Shown here: positions 44,197 through 53,137 of the stretch, in pieces
Layout: every line of letters starts with the position of its first letter
Numbering within the stretch: position 1 is the stretch's first letter
Source of the DNA: Yersinia aleksiciae
GTDB lineage: Bacteria; Pseudomonadota; Gammaproteobacteria; Enterobacterales; Enterobacteriaceae
Length of the DNA stretch: 64,000 bases
Reading direction: 5' to 3'
Assembly: GCF_001047675.1 (NCBI RefSeq)
Contig: NZ_CP011975.1
Coordinates: forward strand, 827,179 to 891,178
Made by a program: the position numbers and the translations under genes
Notes under the pieces: model-generated
Told to the model about the DNA's origin: nothing
Database searches by the model: none
Seen by the model: only the letters and a program-made list of their open reading frames with translations

Positions 44197-44471
44197 GCGT
44201 GCTCAGCGCGCTGGCGGCGTAGTTCTTTCGGATCTGCGATTAGTGGGCGATATATCTCAACCCGATCGCCGTCATTAAGCTTATCGCCAAGTTTTACCGG
44301 GCGGCTATAAACACCCACTTTATTTTTTGTCAGATCGATATCTGATCGTAACTCAAGCAGACCCGATGCCTTAATAGCATCCTCGACAGTACTGCCTTCA
44401 TCAAGGGTAACAGGGCGCAGGTATTGGCGTTCAGGCAAAGCATAAACCACCTCAACGCGAATATCAGACAC
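44187..44471 (-). CDS. rnfH: RnfH-family ubiquitin-like protein
   Basis: This 94-aa beta-grasp protein (also called RatB/PasI) contains [18 protein letters not shown] and [17 protein letters not shown]. The GTG at 44471 is chosen because AGAGG lies 7 bases upstream and the length then matches the family. Reading from 44519 would add an unrelated leader inside ratA. It overlaps ratA by 8 bases. Its role is uncertain. Confidence 0.9.
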   Translation of the reverse strand: MSDIRVEVVYALPERQYLRPVTLDEGSTVEDAIKASGLLELRSDIDLTKNKVGVYSRPVKLGDKLNDGDRVEIYRPLIADPKELRRQRAEHAKK

Positions 44472-44898
44472 TATAAACCTCTTTAGCTCGTTGGGTGAAC
44501 GCCTGCACCATACTTCCAACTAACTCTTTGAAGATCTTGCCAAAAGCCAATTCAATCAGCTTATTAGTAAATTCAAAATCAAGGTGCAGCTCAACTTTAC
44601 AGGCATCCGCACTCAGTGGGGTAAAATGCCATCCGCCCATTAATGTACGAAACGGCCCATCCACCAGTTGCATATTAATGCTCTGGTTATCAGTCAATGT
44701 ATTACGTGTGGTAAAGGTTTTGCTTATTCCGGCTTTGGCAACATCAACGGCTGCGATCATTTCATTTTCAGTAGCATCAAGTACTCGGCTTCCGGTACAA
44801 CCTGGTAAAAATTCTGGGTAAGAACAAACATCATTAACCAGTTGATACATCTGTTCTACGCTGAACGGAACCAACGCAGAGCGGCTAATTTGCGGCAT
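44464..44898 (-). CDS. ratA: Ribosome-association protein RatA (PasT), START-like
   Basis: This 144-aa protein belongs to the START/polyketide-cyclase fold (coenzyme Q-binding COQ10 family; [20 protein letters not shown] at residues 22-41). In E. coli it is reported to block 70S formation when overproduced, and homologues are linked to ubiquinone function. It forms a pair with rnfH and is divergent from smpB. Confidence 0.93.
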   Translation of the reverse strand: MPQISRSALVPFSVEQMYQLVNDVCSYPEFLPGCTGSRVLDATENEMIAAVDVAKAGISKTFTTRNTLTDNQSINMQLVDGPFRTLMGGWHFTPLSADACKVELHLDFEFTNKLIELAFGKIFKELVGSMVQAFTQRAKEVYSV

Positions 44899-45058
44899 AA
44901 CATTTCCTGTGAGACATAAAACGCACTGATAATACCATTTATCTACCGCCAGACAAAAAATCTGCTAGGCATTCTGTGCAACAAATGAGACAAAATGCAC
45001 CGGCATCCTGCGGGAAAGGATTTCATTCGCCTCTACATACAGTATAATGATCAACATT

Positions 45059-45541
45059 ATGACAAAGAAAAAAGCATACAAACCCGGTTCCGCAACCATT
45101 GCGCAAAATAAGCGCGCCCGCCACGAATACTTCATCGAGCAAGAGTTCGAAGCGGGTCTGTCTTTGCAAGGTTGGGAAGTAAAATCCCTGCGTGCTGGTA
45201 AAGCCAACATCAGTGATAGCTACGTCACTTTTAGAAACGGTGAAGCCTTCCTATTCGGGGCTACTATTACACCGCTTAACGTCGCTTCAACTCATGTTGT
45301 CTGTGAACCAATGCGTACACGCAAATTATTGCTGAATAAACGCGAACTGGATTCGCTGATCGGCAAAGTTAACCGCGACGGTTTTACCGTAGTTGCCCTT
45401 TCCGTGTATTGGAAAAATGCGTGGGTTAAAGTTAAAATCGGTGTCGCAAAAGGTAAAAAAGATCACGATAAGCGCGATGACATCAAAGATCGTGAGTGGC
45501 AGGTTGATAAAGCCAGAATAATGAAACATGCAAATCGTTAA
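45059..45541 (+). CDS. smpB: SsrA-binding protein SmpB
   Basis: This 160-aa partner of tmRNA is needed for trans-translation. The OB-fold core ([19 protein letters not shown]) and the basic tail ([26 protein letters not shown]) are intact. The start at 45059 gives the E. coli length. The ATG at 45047 adds four residues. The tmRNA gene follows directly. Confidence 0.96.
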   Translation: MTKKKAYKPGSATIAQNKRARHEYFIEQEFEAGLSLQGWEVKSLRAGKANISDSYVTFRNGEAFLFGATITPLNVASTHVVCEPMRTRKLLLNKRELDSLIGKVNRDGFTVVALSVYWKNAWVKVKIGVAKGKKDHDKRDDIKDREWQVDKARIMKHANR

Positions 45542-45570
45542 GTCACTGGCTTAACAGGCTATAGTTCTGG

Positions 45571-45576
45571 TATACT
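45571..45576 (+). promoter_or_regulatory. -10 element of ssrA
   Basis: TATACT lies 14 bases before the mature 5' end of tmRNA, a suitable distance for a precursor start. A weak TTAACA upstream at 45551 may be the -35 element, although the spacing is short. Confidence 0.5.
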
Positions 45577-45589
45577 ACATAAGTTCTTT

Positions 45590-45970
45590 GGGGCTGATTC
45601 TGGATTCGACGGGATTTGCGAAACCCAAGGTGCATGCCGAGGTGCGGAGGCCTCGTAAAAAACCGCAAAAAAAATAATTGCAAACGACTCGCAATACGAA
45701 TCTGCTGCTTTAGCAGCTTAATCAGCCTAAGAAACTGAAGATTCCCTCTCTCCCTAGCCTCCGCTCTTAGGACGGGGATCAAGAGAGGTCAAACCTAAAA
45801 GAGATCGCGTGGACACCTTGCCTGGGGTGAAAGCGTTAAATCCAATCAGGATAGTTTGTTAGTGGCGTGTCCGTCCGCAGCTAACCGGCGAATGTAATGA
45901 CTGGACTAAGCATGTAGTACCGACGGCGTAGTAATTTCGGACGGGGGTTCAAATCCCCCCAGCTCCACCA
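45590..45970 (+). ncRNA. ssrA: tmRNA (10Sa RNA)
   Basis: It begins GGGGCTGATTCTGGATTCGA and ends TTCAAATCCCCCCAGCTCCACCA, giving the tRNA-Ala-like domain with encoded CCA. The resume codon GCA is at 45680 and the tag frame 45680-45721 reads ANDSQYESAALAA-stop, longer than the ten-residue E. coli tag. It rescues stalled ribosomes with SmpB. The length is about 381 nt. Its 3' end is the insertion site of the island that follows, and the gene is left intact. Confidence 0.97.
45940..45970. mobile_element. Left attachment site of the island in the ssrA 3' end
   Basis: A P4-type integrase gene starts about 165 bases after the ssrA 3' end, and such integrases use this part of ssrA as attB. The exact core cannot be defined because the second copy lies beyond the window. 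No other copy of the ssrA 3' sequence is seen up to 64000. Confidence 0.55.
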
Positions 45971-46004
45971 CTTTTAGTTTTACCGAAGTATAGTAAAGTC
46001 TACT

Positions 46005-46038
46005 AAGCCCGCATGGAACCAGCCTTGCGGGCTTTTTT
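46005..46038 (+). terminator. Terminator downstream of ssrA
   Basis: AAGCCCGC pairs with GCGGGCTT over a 14-base loop and is followed by a T-run. Confidence 0.8.
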
Positions 46039-46135
46039 ACGTCTATAGTAGTCTACCGAGAATTGCTAGAAACCACTACTTATGGCACCCTCCTTGGGAC
46101 CCAATACAAAGGGTCCAAAACTTGAGGGTCCCAAA

Positions 46136-47365
46136 ATGGCAAAACTCGCAAAAAAACTCACGGATACTGAAATCAAAAGTACTAAACCTGCAGACAAAGA
46201 AATCAACTTGTTTGACGGTGATGGCTTAATGCTAAGAATCGCGCCCCTCTCAAGGGGTGGTAAGAAAAATTGGTATTTCAGGTATGCAGTGCCAGTAACT
46301 AAAAAGCGAACAAAGGTAAGCCTCGGAACCTACCCCCACCTCACGTTAGCAAGAGCAAGAGCTTTGCGGGATGAATACCTATCTTTACTTGCCAATGGCA
46401 TCGATCCACAAGTCCATAACAACGATAAAGCTAATGCATTAAAGGATGCTACTGAGCACACGCTACAAGCCGTTGCTCGAAAGTGGTTAGATGAGAAGGT
46501 AAAGACATCTGGTATATCCAAAGACCATGCAGAAGACATCTGGCGCAGTCTTGAACGAAATATCTTCCCCGGATTAGGCAATGTTCCTATAAAAGAGATC
46601 CGGCCTAAGTTATTGAAGCAGCATCTTGACCCAATTGAACAACGTGGTGTATTGGAAACCCTGCGCCGAATCATTTCCCGCCTGAATGAAATCTTCCGCT
46701 GGGCAGCGACAGAAGAACTTATTGAGTTTAATCCTGCTGATAACCTCGGTCAGCGTTTTAGTAAACCTAAAAAGCAAAATATGCCCGCCCTTCCCCCCAG
46801 CGAACTACCAAGATTTATGGCTGCTCTGGCGAATGCTTCCATACGGCTGGAAACACGTATGCTGATTGAATGGCAGTTGCTTACTTGGGTTCGCCCCGGA
46901 GAGGCTGTTCGTGCGCGTTGGGCTGACATCGATACAGAAAACAAAATCTGGAACATCCCCCCTGAATTTATGAAGATGAAACGTCCTCATAAAGTGCCGC
47001 TCAGCAAAGAAGCTCTTCGTATACTAGAAAATATGCAGCCTATCAGTAGCCATCGTGAATGGGTGTTCCCCAGCATAAAAACTCCGCTGACCCATATGCA
47101 TGAGCAAACAGCCAATGCAGCGTTAATACGTATGGGTTTAGGTGGTGAATTGGTTGCTCACGGTATGCGATCTATCGCAAGGACAGCGGCAGAGGAATGC
47201 GGTAAATTTAGGACGGAAGTTCTTGAATCGGCTTTGGCTCATACCAAAAGCACTGAGATTATAGCCGCTTACAATCGTGCAGAGTATCTCGTCGAAAGAG
47301 CAGATCTTATGCAATGGTGGGGGGATTATATTCAAGTGCAGAAACATAAGGCTATTGCAGCGTGA
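46136..47365 (+). CDS. P4-type tyrosine integrase of the ssrA island
   Basis: The 409-aa protein has the DUF4102 N-terminal arm-binding domain (LTDTEIKSTKPADKEINLFDGDGLMLRI), a SAM-like core-binding domain and the catalytic domain. Visible catalytic residues are Arg in TWVRPGEAVRARW, HGMRS with His and Arg, His in ALAHTKS, and the nucleophile Tyr in AAYNRAEYL. The ATG at 46136 follows GAGGG. The frame extends back to 46082 without support. It would mediate insertion and excision at ssrA. Confidence 0.93.
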   Translation: MAKLAKKLTDTEIKSTKPADKEINLFDGDGLMLRIAPLSRGGKKNWYFRYAVPVTKKRTKVSLGTYPHLTLARARALRDEYLSLLANGIDPQVHNNDKANALKDATEHTLQAVARKWLDEKVKTSGISKDHAEDIWRSLERNIFPGLGNVPIKEIRPKLLKQHLDPIEQRGVLETLRRIISRLNEIFRWAATEELIEFNPADNLGQRFSKPKKQNMPALPPSELPRFMAALANASIRLETRMLIEWQLLTWVRPGEAVRARWADIDTENKIWNIPPEFMKMKRPHKVPLSKEALRILENMQPISSHREWVFPSIKTPLTHMHEQTANAALIRMGLGGELVAHGMRSIARTAAEECGKFRTEVLESALAHTKSTEIIAAYNRAEYLVERADLMQWWGDYIQVQKHKAIAA

Positions 47366-47405
47366 TAGTGATGCGATCTTACGGCTCCCACGAGATCTGT
47401 GTTAA

Positions 47406-47651
47406 ATGACCCAAACAGAAGTTTATGGTCTTGGTTTCCGTTCTAAAGCTTGTAGCGCATTGATTAAGTCTGGTTTGTGGTCAAAGGACAGCGTTGGACA
47501 TCAGATGAACCATCAAGAGTGCAATGCAATTCGTTCGGCTTATATCCATAAGGCTGAACATAATAATGAACGCATGCTAATAGTTCAATATATTTATTAT
47601 TTAGATGCTAACCGAGAACAAATTATTAGACCGCTCTATTTTGCTAAATAA
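47406..47651 (+). pseudogene. C-terminal remnant of a second tyrosine integrase
   Basis: The 81 residues correspond to the end of CP4-57/P4-type integrases: GFRSKACSALIKSGLW (box II Arg), QMNHQECNAIRSAYIHKAEH (His and the nucleophile Tyr) and the tail DANREQIIRPLYFAK. The box II His is replaced (LGFR instead of HGFR) and the N-terminal three quarters is absent. It is therefore a relic of an earlier insertion and not an active enzyme. It could still be translated from the ATG. Confidence 0.75.
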
Positions 47652-47961
47652 TCGAGGCAAAAGCACAAGGATGTGCTGGCTGGTTATATTTTACTGATTT
47701 TCAATGTCTTTTTAAAAAAAAGAGTTGCAAATTCGTTTCTACTTGTGGGCGTTTTAGTCAAATTATTCAGTAGGATAATGTATAATATTTTTCAAACGCT
47801 TCCATTTTTGTAAATAGTTGTATATAAATCATCCTATGTTTGTTCGGATAGTGTGTAAAAGGGCCTACGTGAATTTATTCACGAACATCGATAACACATC
47901 AACAATAGTAAATGTGTAAAAAATGATACTAGTAAATATTATAATCAGCTAAGGATTGATA
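47652..47961. other. AT-rich promoter region of the three-gene operon
   Basis: There is no gene here. A palindrome CGTGAAT-TT-ATTCACG at 47868-47883 and two GTGTAAAA repeats flanking it lie about 80 bases before the operon. They are candidate operator elements. Confidence 0.5.
47868..47883. promoter_or_regulatory. Palindrome upstream of the putative defence operon
   Basis: CGTGAAT and ATTCACG are perfect 7-bp arms separated by TT. The position, 79 bases before the first start codon, suits a repressor site. No regulator gene is adjacent. Confidence 0.45.
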
Positions 47962-48975
47962 ATGATTGACATTAGCTCAGCAAAAATAGAAAAATTAATT
48001 GTTCATCGAGTAGGCAATAAAATTAGAGAAGAGGGGTATAAGCTTTCTTCAAATGAAGCAAAAATAAATGATCACTTAAATGATCTATTTTTGAAACATT
48101 ACTTGCTTCCTTTATCAAAAATCGATTCTTGCTTCCAATTCTATCACGAGTCAGATATTACACTAAATGAAATTCACCAATTTACGTCAAGAATTTTTTT
48201 CAATCCTAGCTCTTTTCAAGAACAATCCGTTAACATAGCAAAACATTTATACAGTGCCTCAACTCATCCTAATATAGCAGGTGGGGATTTTATAATAATT
48301 TTATTTTCCGAAATAAAACTAAATGATATATCATCATATGGAATAGCCATATTAAAAATAGAGAGTAAAGATGACTATTTAGATATAAAAGACAATGCGG
48401 GAATATTTCAACCACACGAGAGAACAGGAATATCTTTAAATAAAATACAAAAGGGTGCGTTAATCATATCCGATACAAAAACAATATATGCCATTGATAA
48501 TTTAGGGCAAAAAACAAAATATTGGTTAGATTCATTTTTAAAAGTAGTTCCTTTAAAAACACAAAAGTCTTGCACTAAAGCTGGAGGCGAAATATTAAAA
48601 TCAATATCATCTAAAATTGATGATACTTCAATGTCTTTAAACCTAAATAAGGAAGTTGAGAAAAAAATAAAATCTTCACCGAAAATATCAATAAAGGAAA
48701 TAAAAGATATAGCCGCGAAATTTTTAAATATAGAAAAGATGGATACAGTATTTTCCAGTGTGAGAGAGAAATTTGGTTTCGACTTGTCCGATGATATTGA
48801 AATAGAATCACATGATTTAGAAAAATACACAAAAAAAATAACAAGAAAAACAAAAATAGATGATGGTGTGAGTTTAATAATCACTAATCCAACACATCAA
48901 GTTGATAAAATATCAGTTAAAAAATCTGAGTCTGGATTACAAGCTCTTATCGATATCAGTATAAAAGGAGAATAA
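47962..48975 (+). CDS. NA37/YejK-like nucleoid-associated protein, gene 1 of putative defence operon
   Basis: This 337-aa protein resembles the 37-kDa nucleoid-associated family (NdpA/YejK). The start IEKLIVHRVGNKIREEGYKLS, the segment AKHLYSASTHPNIAGGDFIIILF and ILKIESKDDYLDI all follow the family pattern. Chromosomal YejK binds DNA and topoisomerase IV. Here the gene is strongly AT-rich, carried on an island and followed after one base by two further genes. The ATG at 47962 is preferred (AAGGA 6 bases upstream) over TTG at 47956. A role in sensing or binding DNA for the operon is an inference. Confidence 0.7.
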   Translation: MIDISSAKIEKLIVHRVGNKIREEGYKLSSNEAKINDHLNDLFLKHYLLPLSKIDSCFQFYHESDITLNEIHQFTSRIFFNPSSFQEQSVNIAKHLYSASTHPNIAGGDFIIILFSEIKLNDISSYGIAILKIESKDDYLDIKDNAGIFQPHERTGISLNKIQKGALIISDTKTIYAIDNLGQKTKYWLDSFLKVVPLKTQKSCTKAGGEILKSISSKIDDTSMSLNLNKEVEKKIKSSPKISIKEIKDIAAKFLNIEKMDTVFSSVREKFGFDLSDDIEIESHDLEKYTKKITRKTKIDDGVSLIITNPTHQVDKISVKKSESGLQALIDISIKGE

Positions 48976-48976
48976 A

Positions 48977-49915
48977 ATGGGCGAGAACTCCAAAAAATCA
49001 GGTGAAATTGGTGAAAAATTAACAACACAAATTTTATCATCTATAGGATGGGATCTATCATTGCATAATGTATCTATTAAATGTAATACACCAAGTCATT
49101 TATCTAAATTAGGGAAAAAAAGAACAACTCACGGAGAGGACCAAATATATACCTATCACAATCCATTTCATGATGATACTACTAATATAGTGCATATTTC
49201 AGTAAAAAATAACTTAGAAAAATACCCTGCTGAAGGAACATTAAAAATAAAATTCAAAGAATATATTAAAGAACTTCAAGAAATTATTGAGTGTGCCAAA
49301 CATAGTCCAGAATTAAAGGAATTAAATACAGCCAATAAAGCCAAGAAAAATAAAAATCATTCAGGCCTACTAATTTGGTTACACAATGATGAATCAAATA
49401 TTGAATGTAATATAAAATCTCTGCTTGCAACAACACGAGTAGATCAGAGTATAAAACACCCTGTATATATAATTGATAATGCTAGAGCATCATTCTTATT
49501 AAAAGCAATCGATGATATTAATCGTCGATTTGAAAATGATACAATCAAATTTTTTTATCCCAAAATAGGAACCTCAATTTTAGTAGATGAAGATCGTACT
49601 GGAAATTATTTACCTTTAGAACTTATAGCATCGGATATAATTCCTTTTACAGTAAAAGAAGATAAGGGATTAAGCTTAATATTTTATGCAAATCAGAGTT
49701 TCAATCAAGATTCATACAAAAAATTAATATCTTATGCACTTCAATTTTCGAGTGGTTTGGTTCCTGAAATAAAAATAGGAATGCCTGATTATAATCCAGC
49801 CAAACATGAACAGGATGCAATAATAGCAAGAATGAGCTTCACTAATAGAAATGAAAAAATAACACCATTTTCATTTAATCGGTCTATTCTAAGTTTTTTA
49901 GAGAAGGATGCATAA
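48977..49915 (+). CDS. Putative PD-(D/E)XK nuclease, GapS4a-like, gene 2 of putative defence operon
   Basis: The 312-aa protein has a layout that fits a PD-(D/E)XK core: Glu13 in SGEIGEKLT, Asp55 in HGEDQIY, and SVK (Ser75, Lys77) in IVHISVKNN, followed by a long alpha/beta region. From memory its N-terminus (GExSKxxGExGE) and overall length resemble GapS4a of the two-gene GAPS4 anti-phage system. I could not verify this by search. A GGAG lies inside the end of gene 1, so translation is coupled. Confidence 0.6.
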   Translation: MGENSKKSGEIGEKLTTQILSSIGWDLSLHNVSIKCNTPSHLSKLGKKRTTHGEDQIYTYHNPFHDDTTNIVHISVKNNLEKYPAEGTLKIKFKEYIKELQEIIECAKHSPELKELNTANKAKKNKNHSGLLIWLHNDESNIECNIKSLLATTRVDQSIKHPVYIIDNARASFLLKAIDDINRRFENDTIKFFYPKIGTSILVDEDRTGNYLPLELIASDIIPFTVKEDKGLSLIFYANQSFNQDSYKKLISYALQFSSGLVPEIKIGMPDYNPAKHEQDAIIARMSFTNRNEKITPFSFNRSILSFLEKDA

Positions 49916-51052
49916 ATGAACCCACAGTTTGATTCAAAATCGAATATATTATCAGGGAATGACCTAAGGGTTCTTCTTAACAGTGAACACATCTCTTATG
50001 GCGAAGTACACAATACATTAAAAGAAAAAGGTATTTTTATCGGAGATCCAGATAAGTCCGCTACAATTCCTCTTTTGTCATCAACCCTTCTAACCCCTGA
50101 TGAGTTTTCACGACTGATTGAAGCCAGTGTCAACAGGGAATCTATACCTAAAAACAAATCGCTATCGCTTGAATTAACAAACAATAGCTCTGATTGGATA
50201 TCTCCGCTTAAAGATGAGTTTGAAAATGATCATATAGATTTTATTAATGGGATGGATAATATAGTATTCATTGATTATCCAGAGGTGGTAGTAGAAGATA
50301 ATAAAGTAAAAATAAATTACAAAGTAAATAGAAAAGATTATAGTAAAGACTGGCTTGAAAGAGAGTTGAATTTCTCTGGAGAAATAACCATTGAAAAAAA
50401 TGGAAATTATCTTAAATTAGATTTTTTATCTACTCACTCATCTAAAGAAACAGAAATAATTAATAAAAGAATCACATCGAAAATATCTAAGGCACTAAAC
50501 AGCCTAAATATTGTCACATCAGATGAACCAGAGGTTATAACTTTTGACTCATTTAATAATGAAGAGCGAGTCAGATTTTTTAAGCGCTTGACTGCAGGTA
50601 AACCAAAAAAATTATCCATTGGCACTGTTGATAATATCGAAATTAGCTTCGACAAAAATGGTCCCGTTATACCAAATGATCCTCAAATTTCATGGATGGG
50701 ACAATCAGTAAAAAGGATCAAAATAGATGGAGAAAGATTGAATGATATATTCCTTATATCTGATGAGAAATATTATAAACATTATCATATTCAAAAAATG
50801 GACATTGAATTCCCGTTCTCATTCGGACAAAACTCTGGAATATGCAAAGTGTCATTTTTCTTTAGCTCTCAAAATAAGAGAAGTGATAAAAATGAAAATA
50901 GCGAGTTTATTTTTTCATGTAACAAAATAACCATGAAAAATATAGCAAACTCAGAATCAAAAAAAGATATAAATAAAAAAATTGACATTTCAGTAAAAGA
51001 GTTAATAGAAATCAAATACAATGAAATACTTGCCGAAAGAGAAAAACCATAA
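49916..51052 (+). CDS. GapS4b-like partner protein, gene 3 of putative defence operon
   Basis: This 378-aa protein starts directly after the stop codon of gene 2, with AAGGA in the upstream gene. The N-terminal part (LRVLLNSEHISYGEVHNTLKEKGIF, then LLTPDEFSRLIE) reads like a small helical DNA- or partner-binding module. It is followed by a large beta-rich domain with WMGQSVKRIKIDG and a charged tail. It resembles, from memory, GapS4b-type proteins. There are no membrane segments or obvious catalytic motifs. Confidence 0.6.
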   Translation: MNPQFDSKSNILSGNDLRVLLNSEHISYGEVHNTLKEKGIFIGDPDKSATIPLLSSTLLTPDEFSRLIEASVNRESIPKNKSLSLELTNNSSDWISPLKDEFENDHIDFINGMDNIVFIDYPEVVVEDNKVKINYKVNRKDYSKDWLERELNFSGEITIEKNGNYLKLDFLSTHSSKETEIINKRITSKISKALNSLNIVTSDEPEVITFDSFNNEERVRFFKRLTAGKPKKLSIGTVDNIEISFDKNGPVIPNDPQISWMGQSVKRIKIDGERLNDIFLISDEKYYKHYHIQKMDIEFPFSFGQNSGICKVSFFFSSQNKRSDKNENSEFIFSCNKITMKNIANSESKKDINKKIDISVKELIEIKYNEILAEREKP

Positions 51053-51074
51053 TTACATTTTGGAAATAATGAAT

Positions 51075-51098
51075 AGAAAGGGTTGAGAGACCCTTTCT
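51075..51098. terminator. Hairpin between convergent defence operon and pilV-like gene
   Basis: AGAAAGGGT pairs with ACCCTTTCT over six bases. A short T-rich stretch follows on the plus strand. It probably serves both convergent transcripts. Confidence 0.6.
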
Positions 51099-51103
51099 AT
51101 TTA

Positions 51104-52420
51104 CTAACTACACGCCGTTGCTGACCATGATGCAGAATAAACCATATGACATTTTTCCCAGTTTACGCACGATTCGCAGGAAGGTATCGTGACTCCAGCC
51201 CAGCCAGTTTGTAAGGTGCAATAATTGCCATAGTTAGAACCTCCCGGTTGCGTCCAGTAGCGTGCTACAGGGATTTTATTAGCTGAACATACAGGATTAC
51301 TCCCGTAAATAACTTCTACCTTTCCACCTGAACCCCAAACACCGGATTGACAAGACAGCATATCCCCTGCATTTGATCGCCCAATAAGTCCATTAGGTGA
51401 ACAGGCTGCGCCAGATACAGCAATCCCATTTATCTGAACATACTCGTCTGATGTGATACGCCCTGTCGACTGGATATAACCGGAATAAACACGCTTACTG
51501 TTAATATCTGCAGTCGTATTGATATTGCCGGTGGCGTTAATCACATTATTAACCTGAACAACACCGCCATAGGTTGAAGCACCACTGACCGATAAGGTAG
51601 ATCTTACTTCTACAGGGCCAGTCAAAGTCGAATTCCCTACAACGGTTAAGGCACCGCCAACATTGGTTGCTCCTGTCGATTTTAATATCTCAGCCATCAC
51701 AGTGTCTGCAGCGGTAATATCTTTGGCGTTTTTAATATTTTTGCCACCCATATTCAGGTCTCCCGTCATTGCCAATGTGCCATCACGGCGCAGATAAACC
51801 GAATACATTGATGAATCATAGCCCACACGATAGGCCAATAAACCTTCTGTAGTGATATTGCTGTAGTCAGATGATTTTTCATTCCATTGACCACCATAAC
51901 CAGAAGCTACAGTGGGTGATCGGGTCATTCCGCTGTCTATTCCTGCCGATTGCATCGCTTTACCAAGGAGGTCATAGCGAACTTTTCCTCCTTCATTCCA
52001 TATTGCCGTTGTCATAACAAGGCCATTGATCACATAGTTAGGAGCAATACCTGAACGTTTCAATAAAATCTTATATGAAGATTTATTGGAATTCATCCCG
52101 GTATAACTGACAGGCAATAGTCCTTCATTAATTAATGTCTGATAAGTGATTTCACAACCATTGGATGAACAAACTCTTGGCCCCGGATCATTGGATTGAC
52201 TGGTGCTGCTTGTCAGGGTTGAAAGCTTGTCATAGCGGATACTGATATAGCGATTAACCGCTTCACCGACTTGCTTTATCTGCGCTCCCACCGCATTAGC
52301 TATAACAACTTCTTGTTCACTTTTCATATCTTGAAATTTAATAAAAGCCATTGCAGTGCCAACCCCTAAAACCAATACCAACTCTAATAAGGAAAATCCT
52401 TTTTTATATTGTTTAATCAT
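51104..52420 (-). CDS. pilV: PilV-like type IV prepilin / pilus-tip adhesin
   Basis: This 438-aa protein has a class III-like prepilin leader: basic MIKQYKKG, then cleavage before FSLLELVLVLGVG. A globular part follows, then a serine/threonine-rich region with repeated short VxGNSTLTGPVEVRS-type beta turns and a Cys-rich C-terminus (about residues 350-438). This is the plan of PilV tip adhesins of conjugative thin pili. The ATG at 52420 follows AAAGGA. No other pil gene or shufflon repeats are in the window, so it is an orphan here. Confidence 0.8.
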   Translation of the reverse strand: MIKQYKKGFSLLELVLVLGVGTAMAFIKFQDMKSEQEVVIANAVGAQIKQVGEAVNRYISIRYDKLSTLTSSTSQSNDPGPRVCSSNGCEITYQTLINEGLLPVSYTGMNSNKSSYKILLKRSGIAPNYVINGLVMTTAIWNEGGKVRYDLLGKAMQSAGIDSGMTRSPTVASGYGGQWNEKSSDYSNITTEGLLAYRVGYDSSMYSVYLRRDGTLAMTGDLNMGGKNIKNAKDITAADTVMAEILKSTGATNVGGALTVVGNSTLTGPVEVRSTLSVSGASTYGGVVQVNNVINATGNINTTADINSKRVYSGYIQSTGRITSDEYVQINGIAVSGAACSPNGLIGRSNAGDMLSCQSGVWGSGGKVEVIYGSNPVCSANKIPVARYWTQPGGSNYGNYCTLQTGWAGVTIPSCESCVNWEKCHMVYSASWSATACS

Positions 52421-52556
52421 TTTCGCGTCCTTTTTTATTTTCACGTAATCATTAATTAACAAAAATAAAAAAGAGGTCAATAGTGATGGGAAACATAATG
52501 AGGTAAATAGTGAATTAATTTAACTACCGCGCCCTCTGGGGCTTGGTAAACAGTTC

Positions 52557-52585
52557 ACCGACCTAAAAGTAAATTTTAAGTCGGT
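52557..52585. other. Inverted repeat between the pilV-like gene and the mobilisation genes
   Basis: The arms ACCGAC-TAAAA / TTTTA-GTCGGT are symmetrical around a 5-base centre, and copies of GTTCACCG flank both sides. It lies downstream of the 52608 gene, so it may be a terminator of the small minus-strand operon. Confidence 0.55.
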
Positions 52586-52607
52586 TCACCGTTTGGACGT
52601 GAAAGAA

Positions 52608-52883
52608 TTATTTATTGATGTAGGTATTAATGTAGGTTTTCCCTTGGTGTCTGAGTTTCTCGATATCACATTCATGAAGATTAGATATGTTAAGTAAAAG
52701 TCCATACACTAATTCCTTATCTACATAACCAATATCACATCCCAAGACTTTGGCAACCTCTGCACCAAAAATAATTTTCTGACGTGTGTTTTCTTTTTTA
52801 GTCTGCTGTTTTTTCTTGGCTTCCAAGAAAAATAATTTTTCCTGAGCGGCTGCTATTTGTTGTTTTATCGTTTTTGTTGTCAT
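52608..52883 (-). CDS. TraD/MobC-like small mobilisation protein
   Basis: This 91-aa protein starts with a coiled-coil segment (KQQIAAAQEKLFFLEAKKKQQTKKENTRQ) followed by KIIFGAEVAKVLGCD...ELVYGLLLNI. The plan is that of small TraD-family accessory proteins found beside MobQ/Ti-type relaxases. The ATG at 52883 has GGGAG upstream. A TTG at 52898 is possible. It overlaps or adjoins the preceding gene, and the two form a small operon divergent from the relaxase side. Confidence 0.5.
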   Translation of the reverse strand: MTTKTIKQQIAAAQEKLFFLEAKKKQQTKKENTRQKIIFGAEVAKVLGCDIGYVDKELVYGLLLNISNLHECDIEKLRHQGKTYINTYINK

Positions 52884-52885
52884 AT

Positions 52886-53137
52886 TTAATTCTCCCAATG
52901 ATTTTTATTTTTAGTATAGGGAATAGGAGCATAATCTTTACCACTGTTAATTTTGTGTTTGATTGATCTTATTTTCAATTTAAACTGCTGTTTAACCTGA
53001 CGCTGTTTTTCTTGTTCCCTTATATGGATAACTATCTTTTCTGCTTCTAAATAGGCTTGTTCTGTATCGGTATAGATACCTTCATCAAGAAGTTTTTTCG
53101 CTTCCCAAGCGATAGCTTCATCATTATTTTTATACAT
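52886..53137 (-). CDS. Small charged protein upstream of the TraD-like gene
   Basis: This 83-aa, very polar protein is mostly helical (EAIAWEAKKLLDEGIYTDTEQAYLEAEKIV) with a Lys/Arg-rich second half. A strong AGGAGG lies 4 bases before the ATG. It is followed by the TraD-like gene with almost no gap. I do not recognise the family. The context suggests a mobilisation accessory or DNA-binding role. Confidence 0.6.
   Translation of the reverse strand: MYKNNDEAIAWEAKKLLDEGIYTDTEQAYLEAEKIVIHIREQEKQRQVKQQFKLKIRSIKHKINSGKDYAPIPYTKNKNHWEN

Noticed and set aside
47962..48975. Chromosomal YejK housekeeping gene
   Set aside because: The base composition, island location and coupling to two unrelated genes show that it is an accessory relative and not the core yejK.
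51104..52420. An invertible shufflon in the pilV-like gene
   Set aside because: No 19-bp shufflon repeats, alternative C-terminal cassettes or recombinase gene were found nearby.
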